Origin: Dinghuibacter silviterrae | GTDB taxonomy: Bacteria > Bacteroidota > Bacteroidia > Chitinophagales > Chitinophagaceae | Length of the DNA: 64,000 bases | Reading direction: 5' to 3' | Assembly: GCF_004366355.1 (NCBI RefSeq) | Contig: NZ_SODV01000002.1 | Span: 1,528,768-1,592,767 of the forward strand | The notes under the pieces: model-generated | Seen by the model: the letters and a program-made list of their open reading frames with translations, nothing else | Database searches by the model: none | Told to the model about the DNA's origin: nothing | Shown: positions 1 through 8,033 of the stretch, piece by piece | Position numbering within the stretch: position 1 is the stretch's first letter | Layout of the letters: each line of letters starts with the position of its first letter | Translations under genes and position numbers: made by a program

Positions 1-1
1 C

Positions 2-979
2 GGACGGCTCAACTTCACCGCCGATGCCTATCATAAAAAGATCACCCACCTGCTTTACCAGCTCCAGGCGCCCTATTACAACAGCGGGCAGACTTACGCG
101 GTCAACCTGGGGAGCATGATGAACGAGGGCCTGGAATTCGGTCTGGGCGGCACGCCCGTAAAGACCAGGGACTTCTCGTGGAATGGTTTCTTCACGATCT
201 CGTTCAACCGGAACAAGCTCCTTAACCTGGGCGGGCTGGACAACGTAGCCGTGAATGGGATCGGCTCTCCCGAAACGGGTCTTTCCTTGTTGAAAGTTGG
301 CAACCCTATGGGTGAATTCTACGGGTACAAGTTCCTCGGCACCTGGAAGACGACGGAGGCTCAGCAAGCTGCCGCTTACGGCAACAAACCCGGCGACTCC
401 CATTATCAGGACGTCAACAACGACGGCAAGATCGACGCCAACGACCTGGTGCCCATCGGCAACGGCCTCCCCAAATATTCCTTTGGGTTCTCCAATACCC
501 TTACGTATAAAGACTTCGACCTCTATTTTATGCTCCAGGGGACCCACGGCAACCAGATCTATTCCGAAACCATCGCCTATACCTGGGGCGGGGTAGGGGA
601 CCAGCGTAACCCCACGACCGTGGATGCTTTGAATATGTGGACCTCCACCAACCAAACCAACAACCCCACCTTTAGCAAAACGAGCAGCAACTATATCAAC
701 AGCAGCCGCTGGGTGTATGACGGCAGTTATATCAAACTCAGGAACATCAGCCTCACTTACCATATCCCTCAAAGCGTTACCGGCCGATGGAAGATGTCCA
801 GCCTGGAGGTATATGTAAGCGGACAAAACCTGTTCTGCATTACGAAATTCCCCGGTTACGATCCCGAAGTCCAAAACGTCACAGGCCCCTCCACCGGCAC
901 CGCCTTTACCGCGGGGCTGGAGAACGGGATCATCCCGGTGCCAAAGTCATACACCTTTGGATTGAGGGCTGCATTCTAA
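2..979 (+). CDS. SusC/RagA-type TonB-dependent outer-membrane transporter, C-terminal part
   Basis: The gene is cut by the left window edge: the frame is open from base 2, so only the last 325 residues are present. They are beta-barrel sequence with typical SusC features: the calcium-loop-like DVNNDGKIDANDL segment, followed by a YSFGFSNTLTYKDFDL stretch, and an aromatic C-terminal residue (AAF). SusC proteins import oligosaccharides across the outer membrane together with a SusD lipoprotein; SusD follows after 18 nt, so the two form a pair. The plug and the carboxypeptidase-like N-terminus lie outside the window. The family is clear; the substrate is inferred only from the mannan-type enzymes downstream. 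Confidence 0.93.
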   Translation, partial: GRLNFTADAYHKKITHLLYQLQAPYYNSGQTYAVNLGSMMNEGLEFGLGGTPVKTRDFSWNGFFTISFNRNKLLNLGGLDNVAVNGIGSPETGLSLLKVGNPMGEFYGYKFLGTWKTTEAQQAAAYGNKPGDSHYQDVNNDGKIDANDLVPIGNGLPKYSFGFSNTLTYKDFDLYFMLQGTHGNQIYSETIAYTWGGVGDQRNPTTVDALNMWTSTNQTNNPTFSKTSSNYINSSRWVYDGSYIKLRNISLTYHIPQSVTGRWKMSSLEVYVSGQNLFCITKFPGYDPEVQNVTGPSTGTAFTAGLENGIIPVPKSYTFGLRAAF

Positions 980-997
980 CCATCAAATTTTACGACA

Positions 998-2536
998 ATG
1001 AAAAAGACCATTTATCATATCAGTCTCTTATCGCTGCCCGGCCTGCTGTTGCTGTTCGGCGCCGGTTGTCAGAAGCTCGACGAAAACCCCAAAGGCAGCC
1101 TCACACCGGGTCAATATTTCAAGACACAGGCCGACCTGGACGCCTCGGTCGCCGCCATCTATACCGAACTCACGCCGGACTATGCCTTTGGCTTCACCTC
1201 CCGGATGACGTCCTGTTTCGGAGCGGACGACCTCACGACGGACCCGGCGCTGAACAAAGGCCCTTTCCGGGAATTTGACGAGCTCAATGGAACCTCGACC
1301 AATACCAGCATGCTCAACCAGTGGCAGGGACCCTGGGCTGCGGTCTACCAGGCCAACAACGTCCTTGCCAATTACCAACAGGTCCAGACCACCGAACAGG
1401 ACAAAGAACAGGCCGCCGGTCAGGCGTTGTTCCTGAGGGCCTTTAGCTACTACTACCTGGTGCGCGTCTTTGGCCCCGTCCCCGTCATCCTGGGTCCGCT
1501 CGATGCCAATGCGCGTCCCCAGCGGGATTCGGTGTCCAAGGTCTATGCCGCCATCGTCAGCGACCTCCAGGTGGCCATCGCCTGGCTGCCCACCACGTTC
1601 CCGAATCAACCGGGGAAGGCCACCGCAAATGCCGCCCGCTCCCTGCTCGCCGATGTTTACCTGACGATGACCGGCTGGCCGCTGAAACAAACCAGCTACT
1701 ATGCCCTGGCCGCTGCGGAAGCCGACACCGTAATTAACAGCAACCAATACACGCTGGTCCCCGACTACCTCAAAGTCTTTACCACCAACAACAGCACCGA
1801 GTCCATCTTTGGTTTGCAATTCAACGTCGCCGGCGGTGTGCCCGACCGTACCTACGGCAACTCCTGTGTGCCCCTCGACGAGGTGGCGCTCAACGGCGCG
1901 AGCGGATGGGACGATTACTACCCGGAGATCAATTTCTATCTCAACCGGCCTCAATGCCTCCGTTCTCACGAAACCTTTTACGATACCATCAAGCTCATCC
2001 AGCCCGACAAGTCTTATATTTTCGTCCCCTGGAACTCCAGCCAGACACACGCCGGTCACCCCTATTACAGGAAGTTCCGCGCGGGCGTGGGCGATGGCGT
2101 CGTCGAAACCAATACCGCCATTATGTCCATGAGCCCCAGCACCAACAAGGTCATCGACTTTATCCGCTACCCCATGGTCCTGCTCGACTATGCCGAAGCC
2201 GCAACAATGGCAGGTGGTGGCCCGACACCCGCCGCCTACGCCGCCATCAACCAGGTCCGGGCACGCGCCGGTGAACCCGCCCTGACCACGGGGCTTTCCC
2301 AGGCTGCCTTCCAGGATTCCTGTGTCTTCGAACGGGCGTATGAATTTGCCGGGGAGAACGGCGTGCGCTGGTTCGACATCGTGCGGCTTCAACTCCTGCC
2401 CCAGGTGATTGCGGCCCGCAGTCCCCTGGAAAACCCGATTAATTCGTCGGTAGACATCAATACCCGCTATCTGTCTCCTATACCGCAGTCGGATATGAAC
2501 AACGACCCGCTTTGGCAACAAAACCCCGGATACTAA
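998..2536 (+). CDS. SusD/RagB-family glycan-binding outer-membrane lipoprotein
   Basis: 512 residues, the usual SusD length. The N-terminus is a lipoprotein signal ending in the lipobox FGAGC with Cys24 as the lipidated residue. TPR-like helical SusD sequence follows (GQALFLRAFSYYYLVRVFG is the conserved helix) and the protein ends in the family-typical QQNPGY. SusD proteins cap the SusC barrel and bind glycan at the cell surface. It lies 18 nt after the SusC gene and 34 nt before a GH71/99-like gene, consistent with one polysaccharide utilisation operon. Confidence 0.95.
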   Translation: MKKTIYHISLLSLPGLLLLFGAGCQKLDENPKGSLTPGQYFKTQADLDASVAAIYTELTPDYAFGFTSRMTSCFGADDLTTDPALNKGPFREFDELNGTSTNTSMLNQWQGPWAAVYQANNVLANYQQVQTTEQDKEQAAGQALFLRAFSYYYLVRVFGPVPVILGPLDANARPQRDSVSKVYAAIVSDLQVAIAWLPTTFPNQPGKATANAARSLLADVYLTMTGWPLKQTSYYALAAAEADTVINSNQYTLVPDYLKVFTTNNSTESIFGLQFNVAGGVPDRTYGNSCVPLDEVALNGASGWDDYYPEINFYLNRPQCLRSHETFYDTIKLIQPDKSYIFVPWNSSQTHAGHPYYRKFRAGVGDGVVETNTAIMSMSPSTNKVIDFIRYPMVLLDYAEAATMAGGGPTPAAYAAINQVRARAGEPALTTGLSQAAFQDSCVFERAYEFAGENGVRWFDIVRLQLLPQVIAARSPLENPINSSVDINTRYLSPIPQSDMNNDPLWQQNPGY

Positions 2537-2555
2537 ACGCCCTTCACGGGCGCCA

Positions 2556-2563
2556 TAACTTTG
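2556..2563 (+). promoter_or_regulatory. Possible -7 promoter element (TAACTTTG)
   Basis: TAACTTTG matches the Bacteroidota -7 consensus TAnnTTTG exactly and sits 7 nt before the ATG at 2571. A 5-bp GC hairpin (CGCCC/GGGCG, 2538-2552) lies just upstream. No convincing -33 TTTG is present at the right distance, and the transcript would be almost leaderless, so an internal promoter here is only a possibility. Confidence 0.3.
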
Positions 2564-2570
2564 GAATGGC

Positions 2571-3854
2571 ATGAAAGACAAGTTTCTCTCTCTCGTAGTG
2601 ACACTGCTGATGTCTGGCCCCTGGTTTGCCCAGGGCCAGCTTCGGCACTCTTCCGAAACCCTTTATCCTACGTACCACGGTTTGGTAATGGCCGGCTATC
2701 AAGGCTGGTTCCGCGCGGAAGGCGACGGATCCGGTGCGCACCACTTCGCCTACGGCAACCCCCAACACTGCGGGATCGACGTATGGCCCGACGTCAGCGA
2801 GTACAAAAAAACCTACGAAACCCCCTTCCTGCTCTCCGACGGACGCCACGCGCGTTTTTTCAGCTCCGTGGACGAAAGCACGGTCGACGTCCATTTCCAC
2901 TGGATGCAGACCTACGGCCTGGACGGCGTATTCATGCAGCGCTTTTTTGGCAACACCAAACCCGGTGAGGGCCGTCGCGAAGCCACCCACGTCCTGCAGC
3001 TCGCACTGGCCTCCGCTTCCAAATACAAACGCGCCATTGCCGTCATGTATGATCTTTCCGGTTTGCGTGCCAAAGACGAGGATTGCACCTCCATCATCGA
3101 AGACTGGAAATACCTCGTCGATTCCATCCGGGTCACCCGCCAGGATGGCGTCAATACCTATCTCCACGAAAACGGAAAGCCGGTGGTCGTGATATGGGGC
3201 GTCGGCTTCCCCGACCGCCCCTATGACATCCGCGACATCGGGTTGGAGCGCCTCATCGACTTTTTAAAGAACGACCCCGTCTACGGGCACTGCACCGTCA
3301 TGCTCGGTGTACCCACGTATTGGCGTACCCTCGATAAAGACTGCGTCCACGACGCCTATCTCCACACGCTCATCCGCCAGGCCGACATCATCATGCCCTG
3401 GATGGTCGGCCGTTTTTCACCCCTGCTTTACAACGACACCAACCGCTACCGCGACCAGGTCCAGGAAGACGAAGCCTGGTGCGCCGACAACCACGTGGAA
3501 TACGTGCCCTGCGTATATCCCGGTTTTAGCTGGCACAACCTCAGCCAGTACGAATTCCCCAACGACGTCAAACCCGTCGGGTCCATTCCCCGCGAGGGCG
3601 GGCAATTCTACTGGTCATTGCTCTCCACCGCCATTCGCGCCGGTGCCACGATGCTCTACGTGGCCATGTTCGACGAGGTCAACGAAGGCACCGCCATTTT
3701 CAAAGTCACCGGTCAACCACCCCTCGATACCGCCAGGACCTCCTTTTTGCACCTCGACGGAGAACCGGGCGACACCTATCTTTGGCTCACCGGCCGGGCC
3801 GCACGGATGCTCCGAAAGGAAGACCCCCTCACCACGACCATGCCCCAACGATAA
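2571..3854 (+). CDS. Secreted glycoside hydrolase family 71/99-like protein
   Basis: 427 residues with a Sec signal peptide (cleavage near FAQG/Q). The mature start GLVMAGYQGWF and the late FDEVNEGTAIFK (Asp368, Glu369, Glu372) match the GH99/GH71-like TIM-barrel group, where the C-terminal EVNEGT segment carries acidic active-site residues. GH99 members are endo-acting alpha-mannanases/mannosidases, GH71 alpha-1,3-glucanases; this divergent Bacteroidota branch has no certain specificity. A SusC/SusD pair upstream and a GH92 mannosidase 19 nt downstream favour an alpha-mannan substrate (inference). Periplasmic or surface location is expected. Confidence 0.82.
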   Translation: MKDKFLSLVVTLLMSGPWFAQGQLRHSSETLYPTYHGLVMAGYQGWFRAEGDGSGAHHFAYGNPQHCGIDVWPDVSEYKKTYETPFLLSDGRHARFFSSVDESTVDVHFHWMQTYGLDGVFMQRFFGNTKPGEGRREATHVLQLALASASKYKRAIAVMYDLSGLRAKDEDCTSIIEDWKYLVDSIRVTRQDGVNTYLHENGKPVVVIWGVGFPDRPYDIRDIGLERLIDFLKNDPVYGHCTVMLGVPTYWRTLDKDCVHDAYLHTLIRQADIIMPWMVGRFSPLLYNDTNRYRDQVQEDEAWCADNHVEYVPCVYPGFSWHNLSQYEFPNDVKPVGSIPREGGQFYWSLLSTAIRAGATMLYVAMFDEVNEGTAIFKVTGQPPLDTARTSFLHLDGEPGDTYLWLTGRAARMLRKEDPLTTTMPQR

Positions 3855-3873
3855 CCCTTAAATATTGTTTTTG

Positions 3874-6108
3874 ATGAAGAATGGATTTGTCCTCCTGATG
3901 ATTGCCCTTTGCCTATCCGGCTCCACGTACGCCCAGGACAGTGCCTCCGCCGTCGACTATATCGATCCGACCATCGGCAACGTCGGCCGGCTCCTCGAAC
4001 CCACTCGCCCCACGGTCCAACTGCCCAACCAGATGATCCGTTTTACGCCCCAGCGAAAGGACTACATGGACGACCAGATCAGCAGTTTCCCGCTGTGCAT
4101 TGTGTCGCACAGGCTGGGGGAGGTGTTTGGGCTGAAGCCGTCGGTGGCGCCTGCCGCCGCGGGCTCCGCCGCCGCGCCCTCCACCGCGGGCCCGGGCACC
4201 GCCCCTGCGCTCTCCGCCTGGGGCGCGCGCCAGGCCTACGACCACGACCTGGAGGTTAATCGCCCATGGTATTACTCTACCTTTCTCCTGGACGACGGGA
4301 TCACCCTCGAATTTACCGCCGGCCGCAAAGTCGGCTGTTACCGCTTTCATTTCCCCGCGCAGGCGCCGGCCAAATCCATCCTCTTCAACGTCTACAACGA
4401 CGGACCCTCTCAGTGGAGCTTCCCCAAGCCCGGTGTAGTCACGGGCATGGAGACCTATCACGAGAACATCAAGGTCTTTATGTATGGGGTCTTCAGCCGG
4501 AGCGGTGCCACCGGTGTTTTGCCGGGCGATAGAAAAGCATACATTACTTTTCCTTCCACTACTACTGAAGTGACTTTCCGATACGCGATCAGTTACGTCA
4601 GCCCGGAGCAGGCACAAAAAAACTACGAGGAAGAAAACCGTTCCTTCGACGAGCTTGCGGCGGCCGGTAAAAAGGCCTGGGAACGCGTGGTGGGCCAGAT
4701 CCGCGTCGAAGGCGGCACACCGGCACAACGCCGTTCTTTTTATACGGCCCTGTATCGATGTCACGAACGCATGGTGGACATCACCGAGGATGGGCAGTAT
4801 TACAGCGGGTATGACATGAAGGTGCACCAGGACACCCGGCCCTTTTATGTGGACGACTGGTCCTGGGATACCTACCTGGCGCTGCACCCCTTGCGGATGA
4901 TCCTGCATCCGGACCAGGAGCAGGACATGCTCCAATCTTATGTGCGGATGTACAGCCAAAGCGGGTGGATGCCTACCTTTCCCGTCTTGTTCGGGGACAA
5001 CCCTTGTATGAACGGTTTTCATTCTTCCGTCGTTTTCCTGGATGCTTATCGAAAGGGCCTCCGGCATTTCGACATAGAGGAGGCCTATGCAGGCATGCGC
5101 AAAAATGCGGTTCAGGCGACCATGCTTCCCTGGCGGAACGGGGAGAAGACGGTCCTGGATGATTTTTACTATACGCACGGTTACTTTCCCGCCCTTCATC
5201 CGGAGGAAAAAGAAACCGTGGAAGCCGTTCATCCCTTTGAAAAACGCCAGGCAGTGGCCGTCACGCTGGGTGCCAGCTATGACGACTGGGCCCTGTCCGG
5301 GCTGGCGTCCGATCTTGGCAAAAAGGACGACGCCGCGCAATTTGCGGCCCGGGCACTCAACTTCCGAAACCTTTGGGACAGCAGCCGCCGGTTCTTCATG
5401 CCAAAAGACGCGGAAGGGAACTGGATCAACATCGATCCTGCCTGGGACGGCGGTATGGGCGGCCGGGACTACTATGACGAAAACAATGGCTGGACGTACC
5501 TCTGGCAGGTCCAGGAAAATATCCCCGAGCTGGTCCGGCTGATGGGCGGACGTAAGGCTTTTGAAGACCGGCTTGACGAACTTTTCCGAACAGGCCTTGG
5601 ACGCTCCAAATTCGAATTCTGGGCGAAGTTCCCCGACGCGACAGGGCTTACCGGTCAACATTCGATGGGGAACGAGCCCGGTTTTGTGATTCCCTATCTG
5701 TACAACGTGACCGATGCACCCTGGAAGACACAGGCGCGGGTGCGGTTCCTCTTAGACGCCTGGTTCAAGGACAATATTTTCGGCATACCCGGGGATGAAG
5801 ACGGGGGCGGCATGTCTGCTTTTGTGGTTTTTTCGTCCATGGGCTTTTATCCCATGACACCCGGCCTCCCTCGTTATACGATCGGCAGCCCGGTGTTTAG
5901 CAAGGTATCCATCGCGCTGGCCAACGGAAAGACCTTCACGATCATCGCCCGCCATTCCTCGGTTGTCAACAAATACATCCAGTCCGCCACCCTGAACGGG
6001 CGGCCCCTGGATACGCCTTGGTTTACACACGCCGAGCTGGAGGCGGGCGGTACCCTCGAATTGGTGATGGGGCCGAAACCCAATAAAAGCTGGGGTCGCG
6101 CCCGTTAA
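3874..6108 (+). CDS. GH92-family alpha-mannosidase-like enzyme
   Basis: GH92 enzymes are calcium-dependent exo-alpha-mannosidases. I start at ATG 3874 because it begins a clear signal peptide (MKNGFVLLMIALCLSGSTYAQ); an in-frame TTG lies at 3865. Family marks are YIDPTIGNVGRLLEPTRPTV at the N-terminus and, near the C-terminus, GNEPG (Glu601), YLYN, PWKTQ, then GIPGDEDGGGMSAF (Asp641, Glu642, Asp643) and SSMGFYPMTPG. 744 residues is normal for the family. Residue 598, just before GNEP, is Met where I recall Glu, Gln or His in relatives. An Ala/Pro/Gly-rich insert (about residues 91-112) breaks the N-terminal beta domain. Third enzyme-region gene after SusC/SusD. Confidence 0.88.
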   Translation: MKNGFVLLMIALCLSGSTYAQDSASAVDYIDPTIGNVGRLLEPTRPTVQLPNQMIRFTPQRKDYMDDQISSFPLCIVSHRLGEVFGLKPSVAPAAAGSAAAPSTAGPGTAPALSAWGARQAYDHDLEVNRPWYYSTFLLDDGITLEFTAGRKVGCYRFHFPAQAPAKSILFNVYNDGPSQWSFPKPGVVTGMETYHENIKVFMYGVFSRSGATGVLPGDRKAYITFPSTTTEVTFRYAISYVSPEQAQKNYEEENRSFDELAAAGKKAWERVVGQIRVEGGTPAQRRSFYTALYRCHERMVDITEDGQYYSGYDMKVHQDTRPFYVDDWSWDTYLALHPLRMILHPDQEQDMLQSYVRMYSQSGWMPTFPVLFGDNPCMNGFHSSVVFLDAYRKGLRHFDIEEAYAGMRKNAVQATMLPWRNGEKTVLDDFYYTHGYFPALHPEEKETVEAVHPFEKRQAVAVTLGASYDDWALSGLASDLGKKDDAAQFAARALNFRNLWDSSRRFFMPKDAEGNWINIDPAWDGGMGGRDYYDENNGWTYLWQVQENIPELVRLMGGRKAFEDRLDELFRTGLGRSKFEFWAKFPDATGLTGQHSMGNEPGFVIPYLYNVTDAPWKTQARVRFLLDAWFKDNIFGIPGDEDGGGMSAFVVFSSMGFYPMTPGLPRYTIGSPVFSKVSIALANGKTFTIIARHSSVVNKYIQSATLNGRPLDTPWFTHAELEAGGTLELVMGPKPNKSWGRAR

Positions 6109-6130
6109 AGCGGCCCCCCAAAATGATGTT

Positions 6131-6562
6131 ATGAAAAGGATTCAAGTTGTGCGGCTCATCGCCTCCTTTTTTGTGGTTCTTTTCCTTTATGCGGCGCTCA
6201 GCAAGCTGAAAGCGTACGATACATTTGTTTTCCAGCTCAACCGGTCGCCCTTTGTCTCCCGCTATGCCGGGTGGACGGCCTGGAGCCTGCCGTTGGGGGA
6301 GATCCTGGTGGCGCTGGTGCTCTTGATCCCATCCATTCGCCTGCTGGGTCTGTTTGCGTCCTTGTTCCTGATGTCGTTGTTCACGGCGTATATCTTCGTC
6401 ATGACCCACTACAGTTACTATATCCCTTGCTCCTGCGGGGGTGTATTGAACCAGATGAGCTGGGGCGTGCACTTTTATTTCAACATAGGTTGCATGGCGC
6501 TCGCGGTGGCGGGTATCTTTTTGTCGGGAAGCCGGCGGCCGCCTAAAACGGAGGCCCTATGA
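6131..6562 (+). CDS. MauE/DoxX-family redox-associated membrane protein
   Basis: 143 residues with four predicted membrane helices and the motif IPCSCGGVLNQMSW, followed by HFYFN. This CxCGG...M.W pattern in a four-helix protein is typical of the MauE/DoxX-like family, thought to take part in disulfide or redox handling of exported proteins. It overlaps the next gene by 4 nt (ATGA), so the two are translationally coupled, and a small cysteine-containing secreted peptide gene follows. The trio recurs in Bacteroidota as far as I recall; its function is not known to me. Confidence 0.8.
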   Translation: MKRIQVVRLIASFFVVLFLYAALSKLKAYDTFVFQLNRSPFVSRYAGWTAWSLPLGEILVALVLLIPSIRLLGLFASLFLMSLFTAYIFVMTHYSYYIPCSCGGVLNQMSWGVHFYFNIGCMALAVAGIFLSGSRRPPKTEAL

Positions 6563-7644
6563 CGCCCTCCGCCCGCTGGCTCCTCACGGTGGCCTGTATC
6601 GCCCTGCCCGTGCTGATGGTCTATTGCCTGTATACCGGGACCTATCAGCCCAACAAGGAGGACAATGGGTTCAACCGGACCTGGGCCGGCTGGGTGGCTG
6701 CCCCTGAAGACACGATCCGGGCGGACTTCCGGTACGGTGAAATATGCGGTGTCACCCCTTCCGGCTTTTTTGTTGAAATGCCCGGACACAAGAACCAGGT
6801 CGCCCGGTTCGGGTGGTCTCTTGGAGCGGCGCACGTCTCCGGCTTCGCCTTGCCCAATAATCCACACATCTGGTCCAGGGTACATTGCCAGGTGGATTCG
6901 CCCTATATATACCTCTTTGCGGGGAACGGCCCGGATGTGTTTAAAGGACGACTGGATACCCCGGCTCAGCTGTTACAACACCATTATCCTTACCCCACGT
7001 TTATAAAGGGCATCGCACTGACCGGCGGCGAGTACCTGATCCGGGGTTATGATAAGGACAGTGGCGCCTACCATCTTCCTTTTATCCTGTGGGACCCCGC
7101 CACGAACCGGCAGGTGCGCAAAACCGACCCATTCCATTCGGCTGCCGCCTTTGGACTGGCCGCCGATGGCACCATGCACTACGATACCGCCACAAAGCGA
7201 TTGGTGTTCGTACAGTTTTACCGGAATGGTATTTTGATGCTGGACACGGATTTTTCGGTTACCCGGTTCCTGCCGACGATCGACACCGTTGCCCATGGAC
7301 GAACCGCTGACGGGAGCTATCAGGAAAACGGCACGGTAAAATATACCAACAGCACGCCGCAGTTTTTCGTGAATTGGAACACCGCCGTGAGCGACGGCCT
7401 GTTATTCATCAATTCGCTGCTCCGGGCCGATAACGAACCCAAAGGCACTTTCGAGGATGCTTCCGACATCGATGTCTACGACCTGTCGGGTGGCGGTTAC
7501 CGCTACAGCCTGAAGGTCCCCCGCCTGGACGGGCGTAAGCTCGTGTCCTTCGCCGTCCGGGGGCGGGCGATGGTTGTTTGTTATCCCGGTGGGCTTGTTA
7601 CCTACCGGTTGGTCAATGGGGCGCCCCCGCCCGCCACTCCATAA
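6559..7644 (+). CDS. Membrane-anchored protein of unknown function, possible beta-propeller
   Basis: 361 residues. One N-terminal hydrophobic helix (LLTVACIALPVLMVYCLYTG) should anchor it, with the rest outside the cytoplasm. The remainder is rich in short beta-strand-like repeats with Gly/Asp turns (IYLFAGNGPDVF, YLIRGYDKDSG, FGLAADGTMHYD), which suggests a propeller; this is a judgement from pattern only. I recognise no catalytic motif. It starts inside the MauE gene (ATGA overlap) and is followed by a small DUF6520-like peptide gene, so it probably works with both. Confidence 0.65.
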   Translation: MTPSARWLLTVACIALPVLMVYCLYTGTYQPNKEDNGFNRTWAGWVAAPEDTIRADFRYGEICGVTPSGFFVEMPGHKNQVARFGWSLGAAHVSGFALPNNPHIWSRVHCQVDSPYIYLFAGNGPDVFKGRLDTPAQLLQHHYPYPTFIKGIALTGGEYLIRGYDKDSGAYHLPFILWDPATNRQVRKTDPFHSAAAFGLAADGTMHYDTATKRLVFVQFYRNGILMLDTDFSVTRFLPTIDTVAHGRTADGSYQENGTVKYTNSTPQFFVNWNTAVSDGLLFINSLLRADNEPKGTFEDASDIDVYDLSGGGYRYSLKVPRLDGRKLVSFAVRGRAMVVCYPGGLVTYRLVNGAPPPATP

Positions 7645-7646
7645 AA

Positions 7647-7662
7647 ATTTGTGATCACAAAT
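7647..7662. promoter_or_regulatory. 16-bp perfect palindrome, possible operator
   Basis: ATTTGTGATCACAAAT is a perfect 16-bp palindrome three bases after the stop of the preceding gene and about 60 nt before the small peptide gene at 7725. The inner TGTGATCACA resembles CRP/FNR-type half-sites but without the usual 6-nt spacer. It could be an operator for the peptide gene or a weak hairpin; it has no T-tail. Confidence 0.4.
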
Positions 7663-7724
7663 AGGGGGAAGCCGAAAACCCTTGAACAGAGTAGGCAATT
7701 CATAAAAGCTAAACTGTAAAAAGC

Positions 7725-8033
7725 ATGAAAAACATTGCAAACATCACCCCGGCGCTCGCCGTGGCCATCGCAGTGGCCGGCAGCGCATTCGCTCCATCCC
7801 CAAAGGCGTCCCCCGCATTCACGACGACGTACTTGCAGCAGGACTACCCGGGCCAGTCAACCGACCCCTTTGAAGGGAACTGGACCGACGTCACGGCTGC
7901 CGTAGACAACGATCCGCTGCTGTACACCGACGAACAGACCAACTGCCATTGGAGCAGTACGGTTATTTGTGTGGTGGCTTACAATGACGGTAATCTTGGC
8001 GATGTATATGACGGTATTTCCCAGTTATTTTAG
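7725..8033 (+). CDS. Small secreted peptide, DUF6520-like
   Basis: 102 residues: an N-terminal Sec signal (MKNIANITPALAVAIAVAGSAFA), then a short acidic domain with a C-terminal cysteine pair in CHWSSTVIC. This build, and the position next to a MauE protein, resembles the DUF6520 family of small Bacteroidota proteins. Function is unknown. The two cysteines could form a disulfide handled by the MauE partner (inference). Its 3' end overlaps the likely 5' end of the large gene that follows. The 80-nt gap upstream holds a perfect palindrome and may carry its own promoter. Confidence 0.65.
   Translation: MKNIANITPALAVAIAVAGSAFAPSPKASPAFTTTYLQQDYPGQSTDPFEGNWTDVTAAVDNDPLLYTDEQTNCHWSSTVICVVAYNDGNLGDVYDGISQLF

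Noticed and set aside
1028-2581. 517-codon minus-strand open frame opposite the first SusD gene
   Set aside because: Shadow of a well-supported SusD gene; no family match and no start context.
3913-5661. 582-codon minus-strand open frame opposite GH92
   Set aside because: Antisense shadow; the GH92 motifs on the plus strand are unambiguous.
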